Of a stretch of DNA of 64,000 bases, positions 42,337-53,063 are shown in pieces. The notes beneath the pieces are model-generated. The model was not told the origin of the DNA. It worked only from the letters and a program-made list of their open reading frames with translations, and searched no databases. Positions within the stretch are counted from its first letter, which is position 1. Each line of letters starts with the position of its first letter. The DNA is from Symbiodinium natans (lineage: Eukaryota > Sar > Dinophyceae > Suessiales > Symbiodiniaceae). Position numbers and translations under genes: made by a program. The stretch is from positions 302,513 to 366,512 of the forward strand of contig CAJNDS010002467.1 of assembly GCA_905221605.1 (NCBI GenBank), read 5' to 3'.

Positions 42337-42629
42337 CCCTGGACCGGCCTTCGAGAAGCTTCGGGTTTAGGGTTTAGGGTTTAGGATTTAGGGTTTAGGG
42401 TTTAGGATTTAGGGTTTAGGGCTAGGGTGCTGGGGCTTCTAGACCAAGGGCGGCCAGGCGACGCCGGGTTCGCGCGATGACTGTTCTTATTTGTGGCCGA
42501 ATCGGCGGTGCTTTGTTGACCTACCCTCTTGGGCCACTGGGTTGTTTGATAACAAAAAATGGGTCTAGGGTTTGGGGTTTAGGGTTTAGGGTTTAGGGTT
42601 TAGGGTGGTTATGTGATTAGGACAAAACT

Positions 42630-42710
42630 TTGGGATGTCCCCCCTTTTACTAACAGTCCTTAGTACTATAATCCCTACTAAGGACTGCTAGTATGAGGTG
42701 GAACATTCCA
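42630..42710. mobile_element. Foldback element, family A, copy 3
   Basis: TTGGGATGTCCCCCC and GAGGTGGAACATTCCA ends, with AACAGTCCTTAGTACTATAA inside. Confidence 0.7.
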
Positions 42711-42840
42711 CAAAAAACTACTTTAGGGCTCAGGGCCTAGGATGTGGGACTGGACACTTGACATCGTGGCAAGGGGTACCTAAACCCTAAACCCTGAACC
42801 CTAAACCCTAAACCCTAAACCCTAAACCCGGGTCACCAAG

Positions 42841-42892
42841 GCCTCCGCCCGGTTCGCGTGTAGACCTGAAATCGTCAAGGCCGCCCCTGCAG
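42841..42892 (+). CDS. Exon-like segment
   Basis: AG|G start (CACCAAG) and CCTGCAG|GCAAAT (GC donor); frame ASARFACRPEIVKAAPA. CCCTAAA arrays on both sides. Confidence 0.5.
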
Positions 42893-43119
42893 GCAAATGC
42901 TTCAACCCTAAACCCTAAACCCTAAAGCCTAAACCCTAAACCCTAAACCCTAAACCTTCAAGGACCACGTGATGTATTTGTCTTTGCGGTTCTGCCATTG
43001 TTGCAAATGTTGTCCCTAAACCAACCCTAGGCCCTAGGCCCTAAACCCTAGCCCTAAACCCTAAACCGGCACCAGAAACCCTGAACCCGGGTTCTTGGTA
43101 TTTTCTTGTTTGCTTGCAG

Positions 43120-43342
43120 GGAGTTGGTGATGTCGGTTGATGTAGCTCGGAGGACTTGCAGGCCTTGGCACAGCGTCGCAATCTCCGCAAGGGAGCCCCC
43201 AGAAAAAGGGACAGAGGATAGGAGACGACGAAGGGACACAGGGCTTCGAGTTTTGAGTATTCGGGCCCCTTGGGAACTGTTGGCAGTGTTACGTAGTGAG
43301 TGGCCAGGTGCATGCAATGAAGCAGCATTGCATCTGCAGCAG
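43120..43342 (+). CDS. Exon-like segment, 74 codons
   Basis: After GCTTGCAG the frame reads ELVMSVDVARRTCRPWHSVA, then EPPEKGTEDRRRRRD and APWELLAVLRSEWPGACNEA, ending CAGCAG|GTTTAC (GT). It remains open to 43465. The minus strand is open too, but splice edges favour +. Confidence 0.5.
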
Positions 43343-43620
43343 GTTTACGCGTCTTTGCGACTACTATCCAGCTGCCATCTTCCTGGGCTTGTAGGATCAC
43401 CCCCCCCCCTCCTAAAGGTTCAAGAACTACGGATCTCTGATAAGGGTTTTTGTCCAATGGCCTAGAAAAAGAGTAGCTTTAGGTTCTTGTGGTCGGCTTC
43501 AAGAGTTGGACCAGAAGTAAGAACGGTTTAGGGTTTAGGGTTTAGGGTTTAGGGTTTAGGGTTTAGGGTTTAGGGTTTCTCAGGCCCTAAGCCCTTCCTG
43601 CAACCCTAAGTCCCTCAGCC

Positions 43621-43686
43621 ATGAACCCCATGGACCACGAACCCAGAAAGAGAATCTCGAGAGAAGATCCCCCTTTGAGGCTGAAG
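43621..43686 (+). CDS. Possible first coding exon
   Basis: ATG, then NPMDHEPRKRISREDPPLRL, ending CTGAAG before GGATTGG; TTTAGGG-type repeats follow. A start-type exon by its ATG-ATG opening (codons 1 and 4). Confidence 0.45.
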
Positions 43687-43879
43687 GGATTGGAGGGTTT
43701 AGGGTTTAACCCTAAACCCTAAACCCTAAACCCTGAATCCGTAGGGATTGAAGGGTGTAAGCGTGTGAGGTTTGTAGTGTTAAGGGGTAAATGCCCTGAC
43801 AGGTTCCTCAGCAAGCTACAGTCGGTAATATAGGGGCCTCAAATGGGGGGTTATTAGAGAAAAAATCAAAAAAGGGACC

Positions 43880-44045
43880 ATAAAGGCAATCCTGTTAGTA
43901 ACTATTCCCTCAATATGGGCCCTTAAAAGGGGACCCCTGATATACCCCTTATATACCCTAAACCCTAACCCTAAAAACCCAAACCTATATATACCTTATA
44001 AAACCCTTCAAAGCCGGTAAGGAACCCTACTCGACCCCTATGTTA
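43880..44045. mobile_element. Foldback-like stretch, family J, split by CCCTAAA units
   Basis: GGGACCATAAAGG..., TATATACCCCTTATATACCC, then CCCTAACCC units and ATAAAACCCTTCAAAGCC. It resembles 32397-32500 and 59765-59890. Confidence 0.4.
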
Positions 44046-44339
44046 AATAGCGGTTGAGGGCACCTGGGCCTGAGAAATCATGTTCGGACTGAGTGACTCC
44101 GGGGCTTATTTTTATCAGCTCTGAGATTTGGGGTTTAGGGTTAGAGTTTAGGGTTTAGGGCCAAAGTTTAGGGGCTTTAGGGTTTCGGGTTTTAGGATTA
44201 GGCTTAGGGTTTAGGGTTTAGGGTTTAGGGTTTAGGATTTCAGGATTTAGGGGCCCCAATTCACAGAGCCACTCTGTGCCTCGTGCATGCATGAGGGGGG
44301 CCGTCATGGGGGTTGCTCTATATCGGGTTATGGGGTCAG

Positions 44340-44394
44340 GTCAATCCAGCCACGTGAGAAGCAACGCACCGACCCTGACCTAGAAGAAATTCCT
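44340..44394 (+). CDS. Exon-like segment
   Basis: After GGTCAG: SIQPREKQRTDPDLEEIP. CCCTAAA array follows directly, so this one has the reverse array orientation downstream. Confidence 0.45.
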
Positions 44395-44453
44395 AAACCC
44401 TAAACCCCAAACCCCAAACCCTAAACCCTAAACCCTAAACCCTATAAATTCCC

Positions 44454-44533
44454 ACAAATGATCCTCCATCCGGAGAGTGGCAAAAGGAATCAGCAGGTGT
44501 GAAACACCTGGTGCGGCCCTTTGAGCTGTTCAG
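44454..44533 (+). CDS. Exon-like segment
   Basis: Frame TNDPPSGEWQKESAGVKHLV, then RPFELF(R), ending TTCAG|GAGGCG (GA donor); also open to 44560. Good coding character. Confidence 0.5.
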
Positions 44534-44959
44534 GAGGCGGGCCCAACACCCTGAACCCTGAACAGCCCTACTTTAAACCCTAAACCCTAAACCTTAAACC
44601 CTAAACCCTAAACCCTAAACCCTAAACCCTAAACTCTAAACCCTAAACCCTAGCCCTAAACCCTAAACCCCAAACCCTGAACACTAAACCCTAAAATCCC
44701 TAAAACCCTGAACCTCTGTGATATCGCCAAGCTGTCTCCGTACCTTATTGGGGTCCTGATTTTGAGGGACTCCTACTAGGTCTATATTCGGGGGTCCCCT
44801 ATTTTCGTAAACCCCCGCCTCAAGCGCACAGCTCAAGGATTTGCGCGCGCCTGAGGTGCGCTGGCTGCAGCAAATCAAAAGAAAATGGTACATCCAGCCT
44901 TAGGGCTTTTGGGCTTTGGGGTTTAGGGTTTAGGGTTGAGGGTTCAGGGCCTGAGGGCT

Positions 44960-45132
44960 TTTGGGTTTTGAGGTTTTTGAGGTTTTTGAGGTTTTTGAGG
45001 TTTTTTGAGGTTTTTGAGCTTTTTGAGCTTTTTGAGGTTTTTGAGGTTTTTGAGGTTTTTGAGGTTTTTGAGGTTTTTGAGGTTTTGAGGTTTTTGAGGT
45101 TTTTGAGGTTTTTGAGGTTTTTGAGGTTTTTG
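44960..45132. repeat. (GAGGTTTTT)n nonamer array
   Basis: About eighteen near-perfect nonamers, with two GAGCTTTTT variants. The KTSKTSKPQKPQ frame on the minus strand is a repeat artefact. Confidence 0.95.
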
Positions 45133-45389
45133 GGTTTTGGGGCTTAGGGCTTAGGGCTTCGGGCCCTGCCTTGTTCACGGCAGGGTTCAAGGGGGGTTTG
45201 AAGTTTCATGGCTTTCAAGACTGAGGCGGTTTAGGGTTTAGGGTTTAGGGTTTAGGGTTTGGGGTTCAGGGTTTAGGGCCAGACCATGTGAATTTCGGAG
45301 CTTTGAGCGTTAGAGTGAAGTAGCCGTAGCTCGGAGACTCGAACCTGGATACCACGGGCCCGGGGTTGAGGGTTTTCGGTGTACCTACT

Positions 45390-45500
45390 GGTTCTGAGTG
45401 TAGAACGAGGGAATTAGGTACCTTTTTCAATCGCTTAAAAAAGTTTATTTCGGAGGATAGAAAGTACCAACATTCCCTCATTCCCTGCTTGGAATCAGTA
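45390..45500. mobile_element. Foldback element, family C, diverged
   Basis: TACTGGTTCTGAGTGTAGAA and CATTCCCTCATTCCCTGCTT ends; inner TAAAAAAGTTTATTTCGG. Confidence 0.5.
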
Positions 45501-45618
45501 AGTCAGGTTTCAGAGGGACTCTTTGAGGTTAGGGTTTAGGGTTTAGGGTTTCGGGTTTAGGGTTTAGGGTTTAGTGTTCAGGGTGAGAGGGGATTGAGGG
45601 TTTCGGCTTTCGGCTTTA

Positions 45619-45711
45619 CCCAAAGGCTCCTATGTAGTACCTTTTTGGGATAGTGCACACCAGAATCCCCTATAACGAACCCAAAAAGGAACTACATTGG
45701 AGCCTTTAGGT
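45619..45711. mobile_element. Foldback element, family G, copy 1
   Basis: CAAAGGCTCCTATGTAGTAC and GAACTACATTGGAGCCTTT inverted ends around AGAATCCCCTATAACG. Copy 2 at 53632. Confidence 0.75.
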
Positions 45712-45728
45712 TTGGGGTGACGAAGGGC

Positions 45729-45910
45729 TACTAGGACTCAGAGTAGGCCCTTATTCCCTTGTATTTGGGTTTAGGTTCCGTTCTAAGCCCCTTTATAAAC
45801 CAAAAAGGGCCTATTCCCTTTTGTGTTAGGGTTTAGGTTCCGTTCTAAGCCCCCTTTGTAAACCAAAAAGGGCACCCCCTTTGATTCCTAGGTTACTCTT
45901 GGGCCTATAT
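45729..45910. mobile_element. Foldback element, family E, with inner tandem duplication
   Basis: TAGGACTCAGAGTAGGCCC and CCTAGGTTACTCTTGGGCCT ends. An inner ~75-bp unit (TTAGGTTCCGTTCTAAGCCC...) is present twice. Confidence 0.65.
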
Positions 45911-45960
45911 AGGCTGCCCGACTTCAGTGTCTATCTCAGTCGTCGTGCTGTAACTTTCAG

Positions 45961-45996
45961 AAGCCGTTCCAGGACCAAGAGGAAACCGGGCCAAAA
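45961..45996 (+). CDS. Exon-like segment
   Basis: After CTTTCAG: KPFQDQEETGPK, then GTCTAC (GT donor). Followed within 30 bp by TTTAGGG-type repeats; probable partner of 46086. Confidence 0.5.
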
Positions 45997-46085
45997 GTCT
46001 ACCGGTGTTTAGGCTTTAGGGTTTTTAGGGTTTAGGGTTTAGGGTTCGATTTTGGAGCATTCTACACTCCCACTCTGGCGTGCAG

Positions 46086-46155
46086 AGGCGCCCGGGTTTC
46101 CAAGAGAGTGCTGCCCTGAAGCAAGCTTCAAAGCCTCTCGCAACCATGGAGGCAG
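46086..46155 (+). CDS. Exon-like segment
   Basis: After GTGCAG: RRPGFQESAALKQASKPLAT, then MEA(G), ending GGCAG|GACATG (GA donor). Joins 45961-45996 in phase 0. Confidence 0.5.
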
Positions 46156-46627
46156 GACATGGTTTTCCTTTCGGGTTTAGGGTTTAGGGTTGAGGGGTTA
46201 GGGGTTGGGGTTTAGGGCTTAGGGTTTAGGGTTTAGGGTTCAAGAGCTCTTGGTCGAGCAATTTCTCGTTTAGGCTCGTCGTTTAGAACATCGAAAAATA
46301 CCCACCCACCCGAAGTTCCCACAAGATTAGGAACTACAAAATTACTTCTTGTTTTTCGGATGGCTCAACAACAAAACTAATGACCACCATTTCACAAACG
46401 AGAAGGTGGAAATTCTAAACCACGCGAGGCCTTGAGGCCCTAAACACCAAGCCTTGAGGCCCTGAAATCCTCTAAACGCCAGGTCTTGATGCCTTGAAAC
46501 CCTAAACACCAGGCCTTGAAGCCCTGAAACCCTAAACACGAGTTTAGGGTTTAGGGTTTAGGGCGTAGGGCTTAGGGCTTAGGGCTTAGGGCTTAGGGTT
46601 TAGGGTTTAGGGTTTAGGGTTTAGGGT

Positions 46628-46720
46628 TTAGGGAACTAAAGGAGGCACCCTTATAAGGGACCTTCGGGGTTCTTTGGGGCTTGTTTAGAGGCTAGTTAGG
46701 TATGTCGAGTCTATATAAGG
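46628..46720. mobile_element. Foldback element, family K
   Basis: AACTAAAGGAGGCACCCTTA at the left; TTATTTAG/GGGGCTTGTTTAGAGG words follow. Related to 50473-50575 and 55793-55925. Confidence 0.4.
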
Positions 46721-46734
46721 TAAGCCCTAAACCC

Positions 46735-46811
46735 TAAACCCTAAACCCTAAACCCTAAACCCTAAACCCTAAACCCTAAACCCTAAACCCTAAACCCTAA
46801 ACCCTAAACCC
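46735..46811. repeat. CCCTAAA array
   Basis: Eleven perfect units. Confidence 0.95.
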
Positions 46812-47062
46812 GTAAGGGCGTAGAGTTTGGAGGGTTCAGGGCTTAGGTCGGTTTTGGGTATGCATCGTGCCCTCACCCCTAGACCCTTAGCGCCCATGCA
46901 CCTAAATAGCTGCACGTGGGGTCACACATGCGGTTTAGGGTTTAGGGTTTAGGGTTCAGGGTTTAGGGTTTAGGGTTTAGGGTATAGGAACCGCTGAGAA
47001 GCCCAAGTATATCCTAGTTAGGTACATAGACTCTTAGGGAAGCGGCACCCGGTGGCGTAGAG

Positions 47063-47110
47063 GCGTTTGGCGGTTTAACGAAATCACCTTCAAAGACTCG
47101 TACCCTTCAG
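47063..47110 (+). CDS. Exon-like segment
   Basis: AG|G to AG|GT, phase 0 at both ends: AFGGLTKSPSKTRTLQ. Another frame (RWRRGVWRFNEITFKDSYPS) is also open, so the choice rests on splice edges. Confidence 0.4.
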
Positions 47111-47519
47111 GTTGCACCCCTGAAGGTTCCCCTGAATATACCCCCCTAAACCCTAAACCCTAAACCCTAAACCCTAAAGCCTAAACCCTCCTAGTATGGC
47201 CCTTATATTTCCTTGGAAGATCTTTACATTACAAGGAAAGGAAGTAAAGTTACTATAGCAAGCGGGCCCCTCCTTGTAGAGAACAAGGGGAGTCGTCGCT
47301 CTGCGCACTCGCCACACGTAGCGGAGCCGCAAGTCAGAAGTGGGAGCATAAGGTCCCTAAATTTGAGGTAGAAGTCATTGTTACTTGGTTCCCAAGTCCT
47401 TTTGAACCCTAAGCCCGAAAACCTTGTACATCTTTCGCTGAAGTCCCTAAACCCTAAACCCTAAACCCTAAACCCTAAACCCTAAACCCTAAACCCTAAA
47501 CAAGGCCCCTGACATGCAG

Positions 47520-47594
47520 GTGGACCCATGGTGCGAAGACTTCGACTGCGGCTTCCAATCGCCAGGCGCCGGCTACATCAGCCCCCACCTGCAG
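47520..47594 (+). CDS. Exon-like segment, Cys/aromatic-rich
   Basis: 25 codons, phase 0 to 0, after CATGCAG: VDPWCEDFDCGFQSPGAGYI, then SPHLQ. CCCTAAA array before, TTTAGGG array after. Very clear coding character. Confidence 0.6.
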
Positions 47595-47614
47595 GGTGTT
47601 TTGGGTTCAGGGTT

Positions 47615-47800
47615 TAGGGCTAGGGTTTAGGGTTTAGGGTTTAGGGTTTAGGGTTTAGGGTTTAGGGTTTAGGGTTTAGGGTTTAGGGTTTAGGGTTTAG
47701 GGTTTAGGGCTTAGGGCTTAGGGCTTAGGGCTTAGGGCTTAGGGCTAGGGTTTAGGGCTAGGGTTTAGGGCTAGGGTTTAGGGTTTAGGGTTTAAGGTTT
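47615..47800. repeat. TTTAGGG array passing into TTAGGGC array
   Basis: Fifteen TTTAGGG units, then six CTTAGGG units, then mixed GGCTAGGGTTTA units: local changes of repeat unit within one array. Confidence 0.95.
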
Positions 47801-47819
47801 GTAGTTTGGGGTTTAGGGT

Positions 47820-48640
47820 TTAGGGCTAGGGCCGTGCCCAAGCCTGCTGGGCGAAGGGCTCTTGTGGGTTTTGTAGGGTTTAGGATTGAGACTGTTTAGG
47901 GTTTATAATTGCTGTAGAGTTTCGGATGGATGGTTGAGGGTTTGTTGGGTTCGAGCTGTCGGGTTAAGCGGGTTTACGATGGTGGAATCAGAGCTTTTTG
48001 GGTTTGTAGGGCTTAGGATGGAGTGTTCAGGGTTTGTATATATATATATACATATATGTAGGGTCTGGGATGTAAGGGTTGAGTGTAGGGAGGCGGGACC
48101 ATACTATGCAATGTCTAAGGTTTAGGGTTTGGGGTTGTAGAAGGGGTGCGAGCTTGAGGGTAGAAGCTTCATGCTACTAGGCCAGCCCTTGGGATATCTC
48201 ATGTTGGTTCACTTCTGGGGGTTTAAGTGCGGATCTTGTTTAAAGGAAGATGCTTGGGAATATAGGGATGCCTTCAGCCCGCAGAATTGTGGGTCTAGTT
48301 TAGGGTTCACGGTTGGCGTGGTTTACAGGGTTTGGAGTTTATCGCCCGGAGAATTTAGGGTCTAGTTCAGGGTTCACTGCTTTTATGGTTGATAGGATTT
48401 CTGGTTTATAGGGTTTAGGGTTTAGAGGGTTTAAGGTTTAGAGGCTTTAGGGTGTACACGGTTTATAGGGTTTAGGGTTTACAGGGTTTAGGGTATTATA
48501 TGGTTTATGGAGTTCGCAAAAGGGTTTACAGGGTTTAGGGTTCAGGGTTTAGTGTTCTGGGTTTAGGGTTTATAGGGTTTAGCGGGTTAGGGTTTAGGGT
48601 TTCGGGTTTAGGGTTCAGGGTTTAGGGTTTAGGGTTCGCA
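47820..48640. other. Diffuse GGGTTTA-rich stretch
   Basis: Loose TTTAGGG-like words with a (TA) patch at 48038-48058. Two frames above 60 codons exist, but they are built largely of GGGTTT words, so no gene is called. Confidence 0.5.
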
Positions 48641-48641
48641 G

Positions 48642-48725
48642 GAGCAATGCGGAAAGGCCATCGCCGCCGCCTCGCCAAGGAAGGTGACAAGGAGCTGTCT
48701 AGAGCTCCTTAAGCCCTGCAAGTAG
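48642..48725 (+). CDS. Possible terminal exon
   Basis: After TTCGCAG: EQCGKAIAAASPRKVTRSCL, then ELLKPCK and TAG at 48723-48725. Phase 0 start; would follow the 47520 exon in phase. Confidence 0.5.
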   Translation, partial: EQCGKAIAAASPRKVTRSCLELLKPCK

Positions 48726-49302
48726 GGGCCCTGAACCCTAAACCCCAAACCCCAAACCCTAAACTCTAAACCCTAAACCCTAAGCCCTACAAGTAGGGTG
48801 ATAAGGGTCCTAAACGGGGCTTCGAAGTCTCATTATCTAGGCTACAAGCTCCCTTAGCTGGAGTTAGTAGAGTAAGGGGCCCCCTATTTGCACACCGTAC
48901 ACTCCCCAAATCCCTAAAAACCCTAAAGACCCCAAAAACCCCAAAACCCTAAAAACCCCAAATCCCTAAAAACCCTAAAACCCCCCCCCCAAAACCCTAA
49001 ATCCCCGAAACCCCAAGTGCCTTCGCCAAGGGCTCAGGGGCAGGGCTTTTGGGCTTTCAGGGCGTTTGGGTGTCTCGGGTTGAGGGGTTAGGGTCTGTAC
49101 AGTGTAGGGCTCGACTGCTTCTAGATTCTAGAGGGCTTGGGGGGCACAAGGGTGGCGGCGAATTCATTTCAGGTTGCTTGGGTTTAAGGTTGCTAGCGTT
49201 TAGGGTTTAGTTCCAGGGTTTAGGGATATGCCCATGCAAAGTTTCTCTACACGGGCCCTTTCACTGCAATCTGAGTGCCCCCGCCCTCCCCTTGAAACAC
49301 AG

Positions 49303-49408
49303 AGAGCTGAATGAGAAGGGCCTTGCAGAGTGCATGGAACTTCTGAAGAAACGACATATCGACAGCAGCAAGCTTCATGCAATATGGGAGCAATACTCCC
49401 CGTCTTAA
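49303..49408 (+). CDS. Terminal exon of an unrecognised protein
   Basis: After AACACAG: ELNEKGLAECMELLKKRHID, then SSKLHAIWEQYSPS and TAA at 49406-49408. Helical and charged, with a very convincing coding look. Confidence 0.6.
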
Positions 49409-49541
49409 CTACTCGCCATATTAAAGAGAATACTAGCTACCCAACATTCCCTTCCCTAGACCCTAGACCCTAGACCCTAAACCGTAAACGCTAAACCCTA
49501 AACCCTAAGCCCTAAACCCTAAACCCGTGCTAATTAAACAG

Positions 49542-49592
49542 GAACTTGTACCAAAGGTCAAGCTCTTAGTGCGGGGACTGGTCCACTCCCAG
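49542..49592 (+). CDS. Exon-like segment
   Basis: 17 codons: ELVPKVKLLVRGLVHSQ after TTAAACAG, ending TCCCAG. The frame is open upstream to 49527. CCCTAAA array immediately upstream. Confidence 0.45.
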
Positions 49593-49599
49593 CAATGCC

Positions 49600-50200
49600 A
49601 AAACCCAAAACCCTGCACCCCGAAATTTGAAAAACGTTCTCATCGGGCAGGGTTTATATTATGTATTGCGGTTTTTGGTGAGTGTGCATAGGGTTCCTCG
49701 AAAATTATTAAGTGTATGGTTTGGTCATCTTTTTGGGCTGCAAGAAAGAAAGGTACATATGGCAGATGTACTTTATTTGTTGTTTAAGAGAGGGGGGGCA
49801 GGACGGGAGTACTCAGCAACTAAACCCCGACACCAAAAAACATGAATATCTGGCCGCCCTAGACCCTACACACTCAACTCCCAGGGCAGACCCCACAAGC
49901 ATCAACGCCAGACCGCCCTAAACCCCAGAACAACCCGAACAACTCGAACCCTATAAACACCATAAGCCCCAACAAGCCCATGAACCCTCTAATCCCTCTA
50001 AACCCTACAAACCCTATAAACCCTATAAACCCTATGAACCCTCTAAGCCCTGTAAACCCTACAAACCCTAAGCCCTCTAGACCCTCAGAGTGGGCTCTCA
50101 AGTCATCAAGGCTTAGTAGTAGAGTAGGTAACCTTTAACCTTTTTGGGTTAATATATTCCCCTTATAATCCCAAAGGTTAACCGTTAAAACCTCTAGGTA
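49600..50200. other. Unique stretch, CCCTAT-type repeats, family relic
   Basis: A 73-codon + frame at 49627-49845 starts at a non-ATG codon and is not convincing. 49920-50090 is a loose AACCCTATAAACCCTATAAA array. A small foldback around 50125-50210 (GTAACCTTTAACC/GGTTAACCGTTAAAACC) ends it. Confidence 0.4.
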
Positions 50201-50216
50201 CTGGACAACTAAGAAG

Positions 50217-50260
50217 GCCATCCTGGTCTCACCCGTCGGGTCGACCCTAGCGCCATCCAG
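50217..50260 (+). CDS. Exon-like segment
   Basis: AG|G start, AILVSPVGSTLAPS, CATCCAG|GATTTA (GA donor). TTTAGGG-type repeats follow. Confidence 0.45.
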
Positions 50261-50580
50261 GATTTAGGGTGTGGGGTTTAGGGTTTAGGGTTTTGGGTTT
50301 TGGGTTTTGGGTTTAGGGTGTCTAGGGTGTCTAGGGTTTTTAGGGTTTAGGGTTTTGGGATATAGGCTTTAGGGTTCACGGTGTAGGGTGTCAGGGTGAA
50401 GCCCGACCCTTAAAGCCTTTTTTCCCCCGAAACCATCAACATAGACAGAGACCTTAAGTCAAGCATCAACGGACTAAAGGAGGGACCCTTATAAGAAACC
50501 TTAGGAGTTATTTAGGGGGTCAAATGGGGGCTACTTAGGTCCCTTCTTGCGGGTCCCCCCTTGAAACCCCTTAAAAGCAG

Positions 50581-50643
50581 GAGAGTGAGCGGGGCCGGTC
50601 GCGATATTCGCAATCTGTGGGTGCCTGGACTCTTCATGGCGCG
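50581..50643 (+). CDS. Exon-like segment
   Basis: 21 codons, phase 0 to 0, after AAAGCAG: ESERGRSRYSQSVGAWTLHG, then A, ending GCG|GTTTAA. The intron would begin within GGTTTA repeats. Confidence 0.5.
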
Positions 50644-50649
50644 GTTTAA

Positions 50650-51330
50650 GGCTTTTGGGGCTTCAGGGTTTTTAGGGTTTGTGGCTTTTAGGGTTTGGGG
50701 TTAAGGTTAATTTAGGGTTTGGTTTGGGGTTTAGGATTTTGGGTATAGGGTTTGGGGTTTAGGGTCTAGGGTTTGGGGTTTAGGGTCTAGGGTGTGGGGT
50801 TTTGGGTTTGGGGGTGCAGGACTTGTAGTGATGCGTACAATTCGGGCCTCTGATGGTGCGTATTAATTGTTATTTTGTATGGCGCTTGTATGGTTTCTAG
50901 TGCTCAGAAGACCCTGCCCGTTCCCCCTCCCCTGTCCCCTGCGGCTACACATGCAGCAATCAGCTTGTGCCGCGTATATAGAACCCCTAAACCCCAACCC
51001 CTTTCACCCCGAAGCACCGAAACAAACCCCTGAACCCCTAGACCCCTCAACCCTAAACACCAAACCTTAAAGCCTAAACTAAACCTTAGATTTAATCTCA
51101 ATATGCGAGTATGGTAAGCTAGCCCGGTGCAGGCCCTTTCTGTGCCGTCAGTCGGCCCTGGAACACTCAACCCTACGACCCTTACCCCCTACGCAATCCT
51201 ACAGTCGAGGGTTTGGGGTTTGGGGGTGGGGTTTAGGGTTTAGGGTTTCAGGGTTTAGGGCTTAAGGGTTTAGGGGGTTTAGGGGGTTTAGGGGGTTTAG
51301 GGGGTTCAGGGTTCAGGATTAAGCCCTGTG
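50650..51330. repeat. Loose GGGTTTAGGG/GGGTTTGGGG arrays
   Basis: Impure arrays at 50660-50815 and 51205-51320; unique sequence between with no supported frame. Confidence 0.6.
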
Positions 51331-51340
51331 TACCTTCCAG

Positions 51341-51384
51341 GTAAGGTCAAGCACCGCTTCGAGGAGCGGTGGCGCCTACGCAAG
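51341..51384 (+). CDS. Exon-like segment, basic/aromatic
   Basis: After CTTCCAG: two bases, then KVKHRFEERWRLRK, ending CGCAAG|GCCAGC (GC donor). TTTAGGG array follows. Likely the same gene as 52377-52448. Confidence 0.55.
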
Positions 51385-51479
51385 GCCAGCCTTTGGGGCT
51401 GTTTTAGGGTTTAGGGTTTAGGACTTAGGGTTTAGGGTTTAGGGTTTAGGGTTCGGGGCTCCGGGACTTGGGATGTCAA

Positions 51480-52360
51480 GGGACTCAAAAATGGTGAGTT
51501 CTGAAATTTAGGGTCCCTTTTTTGGTGTACCCTAAGTATGAGGAACCATCTCAAAATAGGGACCCCAAAAGGGACCAGAGAAGTGACCATATAGCTCGGA
51601 CCCCTAAAGGTGGTACCCTTGAGTTTGGGCAGCTGTTTCATGATCCCCTATAAGCTTTGTGGTGCTTTACTGTAGCTTTAGATCTTTAGTTTTTTGGGTT
51701 TAGTGGGTTTCTTAATAAGGCAGCTAAAAGCTTGATTTGTTACTACCCTCCTAAGTGCAGCCAAGTAAGAATATAAGGGCCCTCTTGGAAGTAGATGAAT
51801 GGAAACCTTTAGGGGTACAACCTTAGGGGTTGCGAGTCTTAACCCCCTTGAGGGTCTAAAGGGTTTAGGATTCAGGGAATTTCGATTGAGGGATTGAGTT
51901 TTAGGGCTTAGAAAACAGGATTTAGGGGTTCAGGGTTTCGGGTTTGGTTATGTTTCGGATTGGGCGCTGCGGGTCTTCTTTAGAAGTGCGGTTCTGGCAA
52001 GCCTGAAACCCTATATCGGAGCAGCCCATACCTCACGTAAATTCTCAGTAGCCTAAGTACTTGTCTGTATTTGAATATCGGTCTTGCCAGGGTTTCAGGA
52101 GCCAGTGCGCTCTAAGACAAAATCCAGCAACCTCCCCCCCCGCCCCCCTGAAAAGGATCTTCTAAGCTGCCCTAGACGACCCAGCACCCTCACTGAACAA
52201 ATCCTAAGCCCTAAACTCTACCCGCCAAGGTAAGAGCCCTAAACCCTAAACCCTGGGCCTCGAAAAACCCTGGAGCCCTAAAGACCTAAGCCCCAAACCC
52301 TGAGGTCCTAAACCCTAAACCCTAAACCCGAAACCCTATACTAGCTCTAAACCCCAAACC
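51480..52360. other. Foldback relics and arrays
   Basis: A family J-like stretch at 51495-51610 (GGGTCCCTTTTTTGGTGTAC / AATAGGGACCCCAAAAGGGA); unique sequence to 52200; CCCTAAA-type words to 52360. No gene called. Confidence 0.4.
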
Positions 52361-52376
52361 CTAGTACCTGAAGCAG

Positions 52377-52448
52377 TCGTCCTCCAATGCCAAGGCTGTA
52401 GCCCTGCGATTCGAACCCGAGGACGTGCTAGTGCTGGAGGGTGCCTAA
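52377..52448 (+). CDS. Terminal exon of an unrecognised protein
   Basis: After GAAGCAG: SSSNAKAVALRFEPEDVLVL, then EGA and TAA at 52446-52448. The frame is open upstream to CTAGTAC. Phase 0 start matches the phase 0 end of 51341-51384. Confidence 0.6.
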   Translation, partial: SSSNAKAVALRFEPEDVLVLEGA

Positions 52449-52645
52449 GCATCTAAGGGTTTAGGGTTTAGGGTTTGGGGTGAAGGGTTTAGGGTTTGAG
52501 GCCCTTCATAGGGACTTCCTGATATACCCCTTTCTGAACACCCTATACAGCCCAGGGATTTTGGTTCAACGTAGGCCCTCTAGTTTTGAATGTTCACCGT
52601 GCACTTCGTGCAGTCCATGGTCTGTACCATACACCCCAGATGCCA

Positions 52646-52728
52646 CAATGAATATATATATATATATATATATACATAATGGATAGATAAGCATATATAT
52701 ATATGTATATATATATATACATATAGTA
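52646..52728. repeat. TA microsatellite pair
   Basis: Two TATATA runs around ATAATGGATAGATAAGC, near-palindromic. Confidence 0.85.
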
Positions 52729-52889
52729 GGTTTGGTAGATTTTTCTACAGGCAATATAAGTCGTGTTTATTGGGTTTAACCTGGGAAAACTAAGGTGATA
52801 GTCTTGTAAGAGGCCCCCCTGCCTCTAGGGTGTTCGGGTCTAGGGCCCTAGACCCTACACCCTGAACCCTAAACTCCAAACCCTCGGAG

Positions 52890-52948
52890 GTTGCCTGTCA
52901 CAAGAAGCACACTGTACGACCCTAGCAAGCGCAAGAGGCCGAGCGCAG
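52890..52948 (+). CDS. Exon-like segment, basic
   Basis: AG|G start, LPVTRSTLYDPSKRKRPSA, then GCGCAG|GCTATA (GC donor). A family A element begins 10 bp downstream, inside the putative intron. Confidence 0.5.
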
Positions 52949-52957
52949 GCTATAGCC

Positions 52958-53063
52958 TTGGGATGTTCCCCCCTATACTAACAGTCCTCACTAAGGATCA
53001 TAATCAGGGGCACTATACTATGGTGACCATTAAGGACTGTCATTATAAGGGGGGACATCCCAA
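52958..53063. mobile_element. Foldback element, family A, copy 4
   Basis: TTGGGATGTTCCCCCC and GGGGGGACATCCCAA ends; inner AACAGTCCTCACTAAGGA and ATTAAGGACTGTCATTAT. Confidence 0.75.

Noticed and set aside
44930-45190. Minus-strand protein of KTSKTSKPQKPQ repeats
   Set aside because: Translation of a nonamer GAGGTTTTT array.
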